Translations under genes and position numbers: made by a program | DNA from: CAVOHU01 sp963817885 | GTDB lineage: Bacteria > Acidobacteriota > Vicinamibacteria > Vicinamibacterales > JAKQTR01 | Assembly: GCA_963817885.1 (NCBI GenBank) | Contig: CAWFQE010000007.1 | Coordinates: 248,001 to 312,000 of the forward strand | DNA: 64,000 nt | Reading direction: 5' to 3' | Part shown: positions 39,524 to 49,248 of the stretch, one piece after another | Layout of the letters: each line of letters starts with the position of its first letter | Numbering within the stretch: the first letter of the stretch is position 1 | Notes under the pieces: generated by a model | The model's input: the letters and a program-made list of their open reading frames with translations, nothing else | The model's database searches: none | What the model was told of the DNA's origin: nothing

Positions 39524-41619
39524 GCGGCACGCGCGCTCAGGCCGGTCATCAGCTTGATCAGGCCCCCAGCGTCGAGAATCAGGCCCACTCGGCCATCCCC
39601 CAGGATGGCGCCTCCGGCAATGCCCTTCACACCTGCGAAGGTGGCGCCCAGCGACTTGATCACCACTTCCTGCTTGCCCAGCACCTCATCCACCAGCAGC
39701 CCCACCTGGCGGCTGCCGTCCTCGATGACCACCACGGTGCCCTGCGAAGGATCCGACGTCGCCCCGTCGACGCCGAACAGGTCGGCGAGACGCGCCATCG
39801 GCAGCATGCGGTCCCGCATCCTGAGCATGGTGGCCCGGCCCTGCAGGGTGTGCACCTGGTCGGGCGTCGGGCGGAGCGATTCCCGGATGGCGAAGGTCGG
39901 CACGACGAAGCGCTGTTCACCCGCGCCCACCAGCACGCCGTCGAGAATGGCGAGCGTGACGGGGAGCTTGATCAGGAAGGTGGTGCCCTTTCCCTTCTCG
40001 GTCTCGATCGCCACATGGCCCCGCAGGGCCTCGATATTGCGGCGGACCACGTCCATGCCCACCCCGCGCCCGGAGATCTCGGTGACTTTCGCGGCCGTCG
40101 AGAAGCCTGGTGCGAAGATGAGCTGGTGGATGTCGGCGGGCGACAGCGGAGCGCCGGGAGACATCAGCCCGGTGGCGATCGCCTTGGCGGCGATCCGATC
40201 CGTATCGAGCCCGCTCCCGTCGTCCCGGATGGCGATGACGATCTCGCTTCCCTGGTAGGAGGCGCTGAGCACCAGGTGCCCTTCGGGCGCCTTCCCGAGT
40301 GCGCTCCGCGTCTCGGCGTCTTCGATCCCGTGATCGACGCTGTTGCGCACCATGTGCATCAGCGGATCGTTGATTTCCTCGATCACCTTCCGATCGAGCT
40401 CGGTCTCTTCCCCCGACACCGTCAGCTCGATTCGCTTTCCGGCCTGCCGGCTCAGATCCCGGACCAGGCGTGCCATCTTCTGGAAGGTCTGCTTGATCGG
40501 CATCAGCCGCACCGACATGGCCGACCGCTGCAGGTCGCTCGTGATGCGCTTGAACTGCGACAGCTTGCGGCCGAGTCGCTCGTCAATGGCCTTGAGCAGC
40601 GCCGGGTCCTCCTGGATGAGCGACTGCACGATGACCAGCTCACCGACCATGTCCACCAGGTTGTCGAGCTTTCGCGTGTCGACCTTGACCGAGGCCGGGC
40701 TGACATCGTCGGCCCGTCGCCTCAGCTCGGGGGCGGCCTGCGGAACCTCGATGGCCCCAGCCGGCAGGCGCGCCGATTCGGGCCCGGCCGCCGCCTTGAT
40801 TTCGAACATCGCGGGAGCCGAAGCCGGAGAAGGCGTCGCAAGCGGAATCGGCGTCGTGTCGACATTAGCCGATCCGCCCTGCACCAGGGCCTCGATGGCC
40901 ACAGTCAGCCGGTGCTGCTCGCTTCGAAGATCGGCGGCGGCGTGGCCGGCGAGGCGCGCCCGCAGGTCTTCCATCATGGCGGAGAGCAAGTCGACCGACT
41001 TGAGAATGACTTCGATTTCGTCAGGGCCAACGCGGTGTTTTCCCGAGCGGCAGAGGTCGAGCAGGTTCTCGACCTTGTGAGCGAACTCGCCGACGCTGGC
41101 CACGCCCAGGGCCCGCGCGTTGCCCTTGATGGTGTGAAAGGGCCGGAACACGTCGTTGAGGAGCGTCGTGTCGTTCGGGTCGATCTCGAGCTTGAGCACC
41201 GTCGATTCGATGGTGCCCAGGTGGTCGAGCGCCTCGGCGATGAACATGCCGCCAAGCTCCGGATCGCTCGCCAGCATCGCGAGCTCCTCATCGTCGGCGG
41301 CCGATGGCAGTCCTGGTTGAGCGCTCGATTCCGGCGCTGGCCGATCCTGCGCGGAGAGCGATTCGCGCCACGCTGCCCATGCCGACTGGATGTCCTCGAT
41401 GGATGGCGTCGGCCGGCTCTCGCGGTGTGCGGCGCAGGCGTCCCGGGCAACCTGGGCGGCCGTCTGGGCATCGAGCTCCGCGAGCCATTCTGCGAGCGTT
41501 TCGAGGCCGGCCTGGAACTGGGCGGGGTCGTCCTCGGGCGCCATGACGACCTGTTCGCACGCCAGCCGGTTCAGCAGGCCATCGATGCGGTCCGTCAACT
41601 GATCGCGATTGTCGGTCAT
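39520..41619 (-). CDS. cheA: Chemotaxis histidine kinase CheA
   Basis: 699 residues. The Hpt domain carries the phospho-accepting His162 (FHTIKGNARALG). The dimerisation helix pair begins VKVDTRKLDNLVDMVGELVI, the HATPase domain shows MHMVRNSVDHGIE, RDDGSGLD and GRGVGMDVV, and the CheW-like C-terminal domain (VLVGAGEQRFVVP) ends in LSARAA. An additional ~100-residue N-terminal region has no recognised domain. ATG 41619 starts MTDNRDQL; the frame is open further upstream but uninformative. It is the first gene of the chemotaxis operon. No cheW or receptor gene is in the window. Confidence 0.94.
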   Translation of the reverse strand: MTDNRDQLTDRIDGLLNRLACEQVVMAPEDDPAQFQAGLETLAEWLAELDAQTAAQVARDACAAHRESRPTPSIEDIQSAWAAWRESLSAQDRPAPESSAQPGLPSAADDEELAMLASDPELGGMFIAEALDHLGTIESTVLKLEIDPNDTTLLNDVFRPFHTIKGNARALGVASVGEFAHKVENLLDLCRSGKHRVGPDEIEVILKSVDLLSAMMEDLRARLAGHAAADLRSEQHRLTVAIEALVQGGSANVDTTPIPLATPSPASAPAMFEIKAAAGPESARLPAGAIEVPQAAPELRRRADDVSPASVKVDTRKLDNLVDMVGELVIVQSLIQEDPALLKAIDERLGRKLSQFKRITSDLQRSAMSVRLMPIKQTFQKMARLVRDLSRQAGKRIELTVSGEETELDRKVIEEINDPLMHMVRNSVDHGIEDAETRSALGKAPEGHLVLSASYQGSEIVIAIRDDGSGLDTDRIAAKAIATGLMSPGAPLSPADIHQLIFAPGFSTAAKVTEISGRGVGMDVVRRNIEALRGHVAIETEKGKGTTFLIKLPVTLAILDGVLVGAGEQRFVVPTFAIRESLRPTPDQVHTLQGRATMLRMRDRMLPMARLADLFGVDGATSDPSQGTVVVIEDGSRQVGLLVDEVLGKQEVVIKSLGATFAGVKGIAGGAILGDGRVGLILDAGGLIKLMTGLSARAA

Positions 41620-41657
41620 ATGTATCTCACGAGACGCCAAGCCGGTCCTCGCCCAGA

Positions 41658-41665
41658 TAATCGGC
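41658..41665 (-). promoter_or_regulatory. Possible sigma-28 (FliA) -10 element before cheA
   Basis: GCCGATTA on the minus strand matches the sigma-28 -10 consensus GCCGATAA at 7 of 8 positions, 39 bases before the cheA ATG. The -35 octamer at the 11-bp spacing (TGTTGCGT) matches poorly. Support comes from the similar GACGATTA before fliC. The rest of the 232-bp gap shows nothing else. Confidence 0.3.
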
Positions 41666-41851
41666 CACCAGCCGGGACGCAACAGCTGCCCGGGTCCGTC
41701 TCTCTCCACAGCCTGCACGGCGTACCGGCAGCTGGCGACAGGCAGGCCGGCCGAGCGCGCGCGGCCACGGCCCGGCATGCGGCAGACGAGGCCCGGGTCA
41801 AGGCAGCCTCGTAATCGGCACTGCGCGAAGGATTCTTGAAACTGTGTCCGG

Positions 41852-43405
41852 CTATTCGCCGTCGAGGACCAATCGCACTCGCAGCGCCAGGGCGCCCGGT
41901 GTGAAGGGCTTGTGCAGGAAGGCCGCCCCAGACTGGGCCAGGGCTTCCTGGACCAGCTGGTGCTCAGAGAACCCCGAGATGAACAACACGCGGGTCGACG
42001 GCCGCATGGCGGCCACCTGCCGGGCGATGTCAATCCCGCTGAGCGTCGACATGATCATGTCAGTAAGCAGCAGGTGGATGGGGCCCTCGTGCGACCGGCT
42101 GAGCGCCAGGGCTTCGGAGCCCCCGTTGGCGGCAAGGATGTGGTAGCCCCGTTGTTCAAGGACTTCCTGCAGCAGCGTCCGGACATCGTCCTCGTCTTCG
42201 ACCAGGAGGATGGTCTCGGTGGCCTTCGCCTGAGGCCGGCCTTCCTGCCGGACCTCTGCGGGCTGATCCTCGTCGGCGCTCGGAAAGACGGTCGTGAAGG
42301 TCGTGCCGTGACCAGGCTGACTCTGGACGTCGATTGAGCCTCCAGCCTGCGTCACGATGCCGTACACGGTCGACAGACCGAGCCCGGTGCCCTTGCCCCG
42401 CTCCTTGGTTGTGAAGAACGGTTCGAAGAGGTGCGCCAGCGTTTCCTGGTCCATGCCCACGCCGGTGTCCGACACCGCCAGCCTGACGTGGCTGCCATCG
42501 CTGCCCGACGCCGCGTCGAGGACCTGCGCGGGGCCGCGACGGACCACCGAAGTGGCAATGACGAGACGCCCGCCCCTCGGCATCGCGTCGCGCGCGTTGA
42601 CGGCCAGGTTCATGATGACCTGCTCGATTTGGGACGGGTCGGCTTTGATGCGCCCCGCCTCCGGCGACAGGTCCGCCACCAGCTCAACGTCCTCACCGAT
42701 CAGCCGGCGCAGCAGCTTCTGCATGTTCACGACCAGGCCGTTCAGATCGATCACCCGCGGTGTGGTGATCTGTTTCCGGCTGAAGGCCAGCAGCTGTCGC
42801 GTCAGCCATGCCGATCGATCGGCGGCCCGGGCGATGGCGTCCACGCTCTTGCGGCCGGGATCGTCGGGTCCGATCCGCATCGCGAGCTGCTCGCCGTGCC
42901 CCGTGATGACGGTGAGCGCATTGTTGAAGTCGTGGGCGACCCCCCCCGCGAGCCTCGCGATGGCCTCCATCTTCTGGGCCTGCCGCAACTGGGCCTCGAG
43001 ATCGGCCTGTTCGCCCTTCCGCCGCCTCGCGTCCGTGAGGTCGCAGACAACCGCCAGCGAGCCCCGAAACGCGCCTTGGTCAGGCCCGACCGGGACGAGC
43101 GCCATCGACACGTCGATGCAACGCCCGTCTTTCGTCGTTCGGCTCGCCGTCAGGCCTCGAAGGGGAATGCAGTTCTCGGCGGCACCCGGCGATGGGGCCG
43201 CGGCCTCGAGCACCCGGGGGACCGGGCTCGGCTTGCCGAGGACCTCGCCGGCGGACCACCCGAACATCGATTCAGCGGCCTTGTTCCACAACAAAACGAC
43301 GTCGTCGGGGGCGTATGCGATGACGGCCAGCGGAACGGCGTCCAGCAGCGCGTGCAGCAGATGGCTGTCCGACCGGCCATCGTGCCCGGGGGTCTTGTGA
43401 GTCAT
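41852..43405 (-). CDS. Hybrid histidine kinase (PAS-HisKA-HATPase-receiver)
   Basis: 517 residues. A PAS domain (about 15-130) precedes the dimerisation domain with His in RLAGGVAHDFNNALTVITGH, an HATPase domain with NLAVNARDAMPRGG, DTGVGMD and GKGTGLGLSTVYGI, and a C-terminal receiver with Asp in LLLTDMIM. No transmembrane segment, so a soluble sensor. It lies between cheA and motB on the same strand, suggesting a role in motility control, but its output partner is unknown. ATG 43405; GTG 43411 is an alternative. Confidence 0.88.
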   Translation of the reverse strand: MTHKTPGHDGRSDSHLLHALLDAVPLAVIAYAPDDVVLLWNKAAESMFGWSAGEVLGKPSPVPRVLEAAAPSPGAAENCIPLRGLTASRTTKDGRCIDVSMALVPVGPDQGAFRGSLAVVCDLTDARRRKGEQADLEAQLRQAQKMEAIARLAGGVAHDFNNALTVITGHGEQLAMRIGPDDPGRKSVDAIARAADRSAWLTRQLLAFSRKQITTPRVIDLNGLVVNMQKLLRRLIGEDVELVADLSPEAGRIKADPSQIEQVIMNLAVNARDAMPRGGRLVIATSVVRRGPAQVLDAASGSDGSHVRLAVSDTGVGMDQETLAHLFEPFFTTKERGKGTGLGLSTVYGIVTQAGGSIDVQSQPGHGTTFTTVFPSADEDQPAEVRQEGRPQAKATETILLVEDEDDVRTLLQEVLEQRGYHILAANGGSEALALSRSHEGPIHLLLTDMIMSTLSGIDIARQVAAMRPSTRVLFISGFSEHQLVQEALAQSGAAFLHKPFTPGALALRVRLVLDGE

Positions 43406-43550
43406 GGTCACCGCACGTATCCCAGGAAGCCCGGGCACCGTGTCCGGGCGCGAACTTCGAGTGATATCACACTCGCGGTCGGGCGCGGCAACCAGAATTT
43501 CAATTTCTGCCGGGGCCAGAACCAGCCGGCCGACCTGGATTGAACGTCAT

Positions 43551-44336
43551 TCACCGGTGAGGCGGGCTCTCCAGGACAGATGTCGGCACCATGATCGAGA
43601 CGCGCCGATTCCGCGGGTTGAGGATGTCGGTCGGAATACGAAGACGCGTGTCTGCGTAACCCCGGACTTCCTTGACCTGGTGGACGCGCAGGCCGTGCGT
43701 TTCCATGACGCGGCGCGCGGCGTTGGCCCGATCGACCGAGAGATCCCAGTTGTTGTACCCGCCCTGGGCCGTGTAGGGGCGACTGTCGGTGTGGCCTTCG
43801 AGGACAACGGCGTTCGGGAGTTTCCCGAGCTGGGCCGCGATGGCGGCGACCACATCCGCCCCCGAAGGGCGCAGCTTCGCGCTGCCGGTGTCGAAGAACC
43901 CGGTCTGATTCGACTCGCTCAGTTCAATCCGAAGGCCCTCGCTGGTCACCGTCAGGTCAACCAGCTTCTTCAGCGCCTGGAAGTCTTTCGATCCCTCCAG
44001 CACTTCCCGGATTCGCCTGGCAGTTTCTTCGAGGATCTGGCGCTCGTGAGCTGCCACGGCAGCATTGGTGGCCGACGCAGCAGAGCCGCCTGCGGCAACA
44101 CCTCGTCCGCCATCCAGCAACCCTCCGTCCTTCGAGCGTTCGAACACGCCCGGGTCCTTGAAGTAGGACGAGACCGCCGCCTTCACGGCCGGCGATTGTC
44201 CGACCAGCCACATGACCAGGAAGAACGCCATCATGGCCGTGACGAAGTCGGCATAGGCGACCTTCCATGCGCCGCCGTGGCTGCCCTGGTGGCTTCGCTT
44301 CTGGCGCTTGATGATGACGACCGGCTGGCTCTTCAT
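43551..44336 (-). CDS. motB: Flagellar motor stator protein MotB
   Basis: 261 residues. After a basic N-terminus, one transmembrane helix carries the ion-accepting Asp30 (YADFVTAMMAFFLVMWL), almost the proton-type enterobacterial MotB sequence. A plug/linker is followed by the C-terminal OmpA-like peptidoglycan-binding domain (EGHTDSRPY, NWDLSVDRANAARRVM, NPRNRRVSIMV). It overlaps motA by 4 nt (ATGA). The match to H+-driven MotB implies a proton stator. Confidence 0.94.
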   Translation of the reverse strand: MKSQPVVIIKRQKRSHQGSHGGAWKVAYADFVTAMMAFFLVMWLVGQSPAVKAAVSSYFKDPGVFERSKDGGLLDGGRGVAAGGSAASATNAAVAAHERQILEETARRIREVLEGSKDFQALKKLVDLTVTSEGLRIELSESNQTGFFDTGSAKLRPSGADVVAAIAAQLGKLPNAVVLEGHTDSRPYTAQGGYNNWDLSVDRANAARRVMETHGLRVHQVKEVRGYADTRLRIPTDILNPRNRRVSIMVPTSVLESPPHR

Positions 44337-45206
44337 GCGGCCATCGCCTCAGGCTTCCCGATGCTTCGACACGCCTTTTCAGTTTCGTCGAAGGTCGGCC
44401 GCACCTCGGCAGGCAGGACGCGCCGTGCAAACTCGATCGCGATTGACGGCGAGAAACCCTTGTAAGCGGCGAGCAGACCGGTCTTGATGCACTGAAGATA
44501 GTGGCCCTCCGCACCGACCATGTGTTCCAGCTTGGTGGCGATCGGTTGCGCAAATCCGTACGAGAGGAGGATGCCGAGGAAAGTCCCTACCAGTGCGGCC
44601 CCGACCTTCTCGCCAATCTCGGAGGGAGGCCCGTCGATCGCCTGCATGGTGATGACAACGCCCAGCACGGCGGCCACGATCCCCAGGCCCGGCAGCGCGT
44701 CGGCGATCTTGGCGAGCGCGCCGGCGGGGAGGGCCGCTTCTTCGTGCAGGATCTGGAGGTCCTCGTCCATCAGCGCCTCGAGATCGTGGGGCGCGATGCC
44801 GCCCATGATGATGACTTTGGCCGAGTCCGACAGGAAACTCACGGCTTCGTGACGACGGAGGAAGTTCGGGAACTTGGAGAGAATGGAACTCTGCTCGGGC
44901 ACCTCGAAGTGCGGCTCGAGCGCCATCACGCCGGCCTGCTGGATGGTCTTGAACAGCTGGTACTGCATCGTCAGCAAGCTCGAGGAACTCTTCGCGACCG
45001 CCCCTGCTGCGAACGATTCTCGACGCCTGGCTCACGAGCATCTTCAGCACGCCGGTCGGCGTGCCGATCATCATCGAGCCAACCGCCGCGCCGCCGATGA
45101 TCAGCAGCTCGGCCGGCTGCACGAGGACCCCCAGCGCGCCGCCCTCCATCCTGTAGCCGGCGACGACCGACAGGAAGACGACGGCAATGCCTATCAGGAA
45201 CAACAT
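44333..45206 (-). CDS. motA: Flagellar motor stator protein MotA (one frameshift)
   Basis: About 290 residues after repair. The N-terminus MLFLIGIAVVFLSVVAGYRMEGGALG with QPAELLIIGGAAVGS is the classic enterobacterial-type MotA start. The cytoplasmic domain and last two helices (LGIVAAVLGVVITM, AALVGTFLGILLSYG) lie in the +1 frame. Joining at about 44975-44978 gives FLELLTMQYQLFKTIQQ without gap. MotA forms the torque-generating ring around MotB. ATG 45206 has GGAG seven bases upstream. Confidence 0.87.
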
Positions 45207-45279
45207 CCCTGGACTCCGTTTGCCTGCGACCGGGCGAGCGCACCTGTGGGGTGCTCGCGATCGTCGATCGCCTGCCCCA

Positions 45280-47091
45280 TTATGGAATCGACGCCTCGGC
45301 GCCACGCTTGAACGAATCGACCGCTTCTCCTCCGCCGACCCACGGCCGGAGCGCCGCCCTCAGGGCTTTCAGCGTAACCGGCTTGCCCAGGACGGCAGAG
45401 AACGCGGCCTGGCTGGCATCACCCGGCTCGGCGCCCCAGCCCGTCAGGAGAACGACAGGCAGACGGGGATGCGCCTCCCGGAGCGCACGTGCCAGCGACG
45501 GCCCGTCCATTCCGGGCATGCCGTGGTCGGTGATGACCACGTCAGGTGTATCGCGGGCGCATGCGACCAGCGCTTCGATTGAGTCAGGACAGGCCGTCAC
45601 CTCGTGGCCAAGCGTGCGGAGCATGTCGCCGACCACGCGCCTGACGTCCGGCTCATCGTCCACGAGCACGATCCTGAGCGGCCGATCCGGGCGGGCACGC
45701 CGGCCGGGATCGCCGGAGCTCCAGTCGAGCACGGAGACTGGCGTCATGCGCGCAGCGGCCGCGGGCAAAGAAAGGGTGACGGTCGTGCCGGATCCGGGGG
45801 CACTGTCACATGTGAGGGAACCGCCTCGTCGCTCCGCGATGCTTCTCGAGAGCGTCAGGCCCAGGCCCTGGGCTTCAGGCCCCTTGGTCGTGAAGAACGG
45901 CTCGAACGCCCTGGCGAGCACGTCCTCCGTCATTCCGACGCCCTGATCGGCGACGCGAAGCACAACCCGGTCGCTGACGAAGTCCAGGCTGAGCTCAATC
46001 CGGCCGCCGCCTGGCATCGCGTCTGTCGCGTTTGCGACCAGGCTCATGACGACCTCGGCCATCTCGCCCTGGGTTCCTTCGACTGGCGGCACGTCCCTGA
46101 TCGCCAGCACCAGTTCGACGGGACGAGCGCCCGCCGATTCCTGACCCACGACCAGCAGCGGCGCCGTGCGAACGACCTCCGCCATATTGACCGGCTGCAC
46201 GACGGCGGCCTGCGAGGTATCCCGGCTGAGCAGCTCCAGGCGCCGGGCGATCCCGGCGGCGTTTTCGGCGGCATTGATGATCGCCGCCAGATCGGCCTTG
46301 AGAGGCGACTGGTCGGGCTCCCGGGTCGACAGCCACTCGGTGAGCCCGAGAATGGTCGTCAGGGCATTGTTGAACTGATGCGCCACGCCCGAACTCAGCT
46401 CACCAAGAGAACGCAATCGCTGTGTTCGCAGCAGGCGGGCCTGCGCGTCCTCGAGCGCCGCGTTGGAGGCGTCGAGCTGCTCCTGCAGCTTCAGGATCTC
46501 GAGCAGGGCCCCAGCCTGGAAGCCGACCTGCCGGAGCAGATCAACCTGGGCATCAGACGGCCCGAAACCGTGGCGCCACCCGATGAACAGACCGCCCCTG
46601 GTGATGCGCGAGCCTGCCAGCGGCACGGCCAGGACGCCTTGGATTCCTGAGCCGGCCAGGTGCCGGTCGAATGCGAACGACTCCGGGTTGAGGCTGCGGG
46701 CCCGGACGACTGCGCCGGCGACGACCTCCTCCCCGAAGCTCGCGGTGGAGGGATCTATCAGCGCGGGCAACGCTCGAAACGCGGGATCCCACGCGCTCGA
46801 CGCTCGCAGCGCCAGCGCCTTTGCATCGTCGGCAAGAAGCATCGCGGCAGCGGGCATCCCCGGCAGCCAGCGCTCTGCAAGGGATACCACCTCCACGCAG
46901 ACCTTCTCAGCCGAGCCGTCTGAGGCGCGCGCCGCAAACTCCGCCAGGTCGGCCTGAAACCACCCTTCAGGATGGTCTGTCCGACCGCTGGCAGGCGACG
47001 AGCGGGCGACCACGTGAAGCGCGGGGGACGAGGTGTCCGCCGGGTCCGGCGACGGCGTAGTACGCCGAGCAGTAGCGAATCGTGCAGGCAT
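45280..47091 (-). CDS. GAF-domain hybrid histidine kinase with receiver
   Basis: 603 residues. A GAF-like sensor (about 45-200) is followed by a coiled-coil, the HisKA box with His in ELSSGVAHQFNNALTTILGL, an HATPase domain (SLVANATDAMPGGG, DQGVGMTEDV, GLGLTLSRSIAER) and a C-terminal receiver with Asp in VVITDHGMPGMDG. Soluble. It is followed 6 nt earlier by the HD-GYP regulator gene, so the two are probably cotranscribed and may be partners. Confidence 0.86.
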   Translation of the reverse strand: MPARFATARRTTPSPDPADTSSPALHVVARSSPASGRTDHPEGWFQADLAEFAARASDGSAEKVCVEVVSLAERWLPGMPAAAMLLADDAKALALRASSAWDPAFRALPALIDPSTASFGEEVVAGAVVRARSLNPESFAFDRHLAGSGIQGVLAVPLAGSRITRGGLFIGWRHGFGPSDAQVDLLRQVGFQAGALLEILKLQEQLDASNAALEDAQARLLRTQRLRSLGELSSGVAHQFNNALTTILGLTEWLSTREPDQSPLKADLAAIINAAENAAGIARRLELLSRDTSQAAVVQPVNMAEVVRTAPLLVVGQESAGARPVELVLAIRDVPPVEGTQGEMAEVVMSLVANATDAMPGGGRIELSLDFVSDRVVLRVADQGVGMTEDVLARAFEPFFTTKGPEAQGLGLTLSRSIAERRGGSLTCDSAPGSGTTVTLSLPAAAARMTPVSVLDWSSGDPGRRARPDRPLRIVLVDDEPDVRRVVGDMLRTLGHEVTACPDSIEALVACARDTPDVVITDHGMPGMDGPSLARALREAHPRLPVVLLTGWGAEPGDASQAAFSAVLGKPVTLKALRAALRPWVGGGEAVDSFKRGAEASIP

Positions 47092-47097
47092 CAGGAC

Positions 47098-48180
47098 CTA
47101 CGACGCGGATCGAAGTGCGAGGTAATCTTGAGCGTCCATGCTGGTGTCTTCGGTCCACGCGGGATCCGGGTGTTCCGCGAGGCGAAGCCAGGCATGCACC
47201 AGGGCCGGGTCGAATTGACTGCCGGCTTTCCGCACGAGCTCCGCCGCGGCCCGCTCGCTCGAGACGGGGTCGCGGTAGACCCTCGACTGCGTCAGCGCAT
47301 CGAACGTGTCAGCAATCATCACGATGCGGGCGCCGATCGGGATCTGCTCGCCAGAGAGGCCACGCGGGTATCCAGTGCCGTCAAACCACTCGTGCGACGT
47401 CAGGATGACGTCAGCGGCAGGCTGAAGGAACGGCACGACGGCGACGATGTCGTGGCCAATCTGGGGATGGGTGCGGATGATGGCGATCTCTTCCTGGGAG
47501 AGCGGCCCGGGCTTGTGCAGGAGCGCGTCCGGCATCGCGATCTTCCCGATGTCGTGGAGCAGGGCGCCGCGATTCACATCGGCGAGCGGAGCCTCGGATA
47601 TGCCGATACTCTGGGCCAAGGCCCCGGTCATTCTGGCCACCCGCCGTGCATGCGCGAAGGCGTCCGGGTGCCTGGTGTTGAGCGTCACCAGCAGGGATTC
47701 CAGCGCGCCGATCGACGTCACGCGGAGATCCGAGAACACGGTCGAGAGCTCGCTTGAGCGACGCTGAATCTCCGCCTCGAGCCTGGCGCGTTCGCTCCGC
47801 TCCCGGCGCGACGACTCGCACCACTCCACCGCCCGTTCCACGGCCCGCAGCAGGTCGTCACGGCCGAACGGCTTGAGCAGATAATCCAGGATCCCGAGTC
47901 GCATCCCCTCGACCGCGGCATCGAAGCTCTGGGCGCCGGTGACCATGACCAGCGCCAGGTCCTGGCAGCGATCACGCAGCCGCCTGGCCAGCCAGATTCC
48001 GCTTTCTCCGGGCATCCTCAAGTCGAGCAAGGCGACGTCAATGGTCTCCGAGCGGGCGATGACGAGGGCTTCCTGAGCGCTCGAGGCGCTGTGACACTTG
48101 TAGCCGGCGCCCTCGAGCCAGTAGCCGAACAGCTCGCGGATCGGCGCCTCGTCGTCCACGACCAGGACGTTCGCGGCCAT
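47098..48180 (-). CDS. Response regulator with HD-GYP domain (c-di-GMP phosphodiesterase)
   Basis: 360 residues. Receiver: D9-D10 and phospho-acceptor D53 (LLDLRMPGESG). After a helical linker (about 125-155), the HD-GYP domain has H209-D210 in LLHDIGKIAMPD, THPQIGHDI, SHEWFDGTGYPRGL and IADTFDALTQSR. HD-GYP enzymes degrade cyclic di-GMP to lower adhesion and raise motility. Its position between two kinases and the stator genes supports a motility switch. The usual HHE is SHE here, a change to note. Confidence 0.9.
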   Translation of the reverse strand: MAANVLVVDDEAPIRELFGYWLEGAGYKCHSASSAQEALVIARSETIDVALLDLRMPGESGIWLARRLRDRCQDLALVMVTGAQSFDAAVEGMRLGILDYLLKPFGRDDLLRAVERAVEWCESSRRERSERARLEAEIQRRSSELSTVFSDLRVTSIGALESLLVTLNTRHPDAFAHARRVARMTGALAQSIGISEAPLADVNRGALLHDIGKIAMPDALLHKPGPLSQEEIAIIRTHPQIGHDIVAVVPFLQPAADVILTSHEWFDGTGYPRGLSGEQIPIGARIVMIADTFDALTQSRVYRDPVSSERAAAELVRKAGSQFDPALVHAWLRLAEHPDPAWTEDTSMDAQDYLALRSAS

Positions 48181-48193
48181 CTTCAGGTGCTCC

Positions 48194-48892
48194 TCAAGCC
48201 GCGGCTCGCATGCGTTCGGGGTCCGCCGTCGCGCGAGCGGCCCCCGTCCCGGCAGCGGGCAACATCAACGTGATGCGCGATCCGCCCGAGGGTGAGGTCT
48301 TCATGGCCAGCCGGCCCCCGTAGGCGACAAGGATGTCCTGGCAGAGCGCCATTCCGGCCGGGTTGGACCGCCGTGTCGCCGAGGCATGAATCCGCTCGGC
48401 GCTGATGTCGTCCTCGGCCGTGACCGCGATCCAGCCGTCCTCGGCCGCGACGCTCAGGCGCAGTTCGCAGGGCCCGCAGGCTCGAAGCCTGTCGGCCGAG
48501 CTGGCGACCAGCATGTTCATCGTCTCTTCGAGCACCGACGGATCACCAAACACCGCGGCGCTCTCATCGAACTTCGTTCTGACTCCGATCCGGGCGTCCT
48601 GCAGGATCCCCGTGCATGCGTCGAGCGCGCGGCGGAGCACGTCGGGCAGGAGTACTTTGGCCGGCCGCGACCTGCCCTCATTCGCAGAGCTGATCAAGCC
48701 GCCCGCCGCGACTGACGCTTCCAGGGCGCGCTTCCTGAGGATCCGCAGTCGCTCGGGATCCAGGTTCAACCCTCGTTCGAAGTCCATCAACAGCCGCTCG
48801 GCCGTGCCGAGAACGACTTGAAGCGAATTCGCCAATGATTCGGCAATTCCAATAGGGTCGATCGTCGCCACAATCGCACTCCTGGCTGGCAC
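48194..48892 (-). CDS. Degenerate histidine-kinase-like protein (no phospho-accepting His)
   Basis: 232 residues. The C-terminal half resembles an HATPase_c domain (FGDPSVLEETMNMLVASSADRLRACG and GMALCQDILVAYGGRLAMKTSPSGGSRITLMLP), but the N-box asparagine and the GxGxG lid are altered. The N-terminal helices lack the H-box His, with SLANSLQVVLG in its place. It precedes the HD-GYP gene by 13 nt. It may be a pseudokinase or phosphatase-like adaptor; activity is doubtful. Confidence 0.7.
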   Translation of the reverse strand: MPARSAIVATIDPIGIAESLANSLQVVLGTAERLLMDFERGLNLDPERLRILRKRALEASVAAGGLISSANEGRSRPAKVLLPDVLRRALDACTGILQDARIGVRTKFDESAAVFGDPSVLEETMNMLVASSADRLRACGPCELRLSVAAEDGWIAVTAEDDISAERIHASATRRSNPAGMALCQDILVAYGGRLAMKTSPSGGSRITLMLPAAGTGAARATADPERMRAAA

Positions 48893-49248
48893 GCCGGCGA
48901 GGCTCGGCGTTGGCGGGTGATCGGTGTGGGCCAGTCCTGTCGCGCCGTCGCCACGCCGAAGTCTCCCTGAGCATCACGGGGCTGCTACCACCCGTAATCG
49001 GTCGCAATCGAAGAAGATTGAGCGCGTTCACCGCCGCATTCGGATCCGTGGGGGCCGGACCGGAAGCCCTGAGGACGCTTCAGCCGCGAGGCGGCGGTCC
49101 GGGGCACCAGCTACATCATCGGCAAGGGGCTCCAGGTCTTGAGGGCCCGCCCGGCCAGGTGTCCGCTCAAGCTTTGCCCGAGGATGCCGATTCCTCAGAC
49201 AGCCCGAAACTGGGGCGCCAGCGCGAACACCTTGAGGACTACCCGGTC
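48893..49248. other. 356-bp divergent intergenic region
   Basis: It lies between the degenerate kinase gene (minus) and the kinase-like gene (plus). A plus frame is open throughout, from 48910, but the sequence is compositionally shadow-like and no domain is recognised. No promoter was confidently placed. Confidence 0.35.

Noticed and set aside
48910..49248. Longer start for the kinase-like gene at 49249
   Set aside because: The upstream part is open but shows no conserved sequence or ribosome site.
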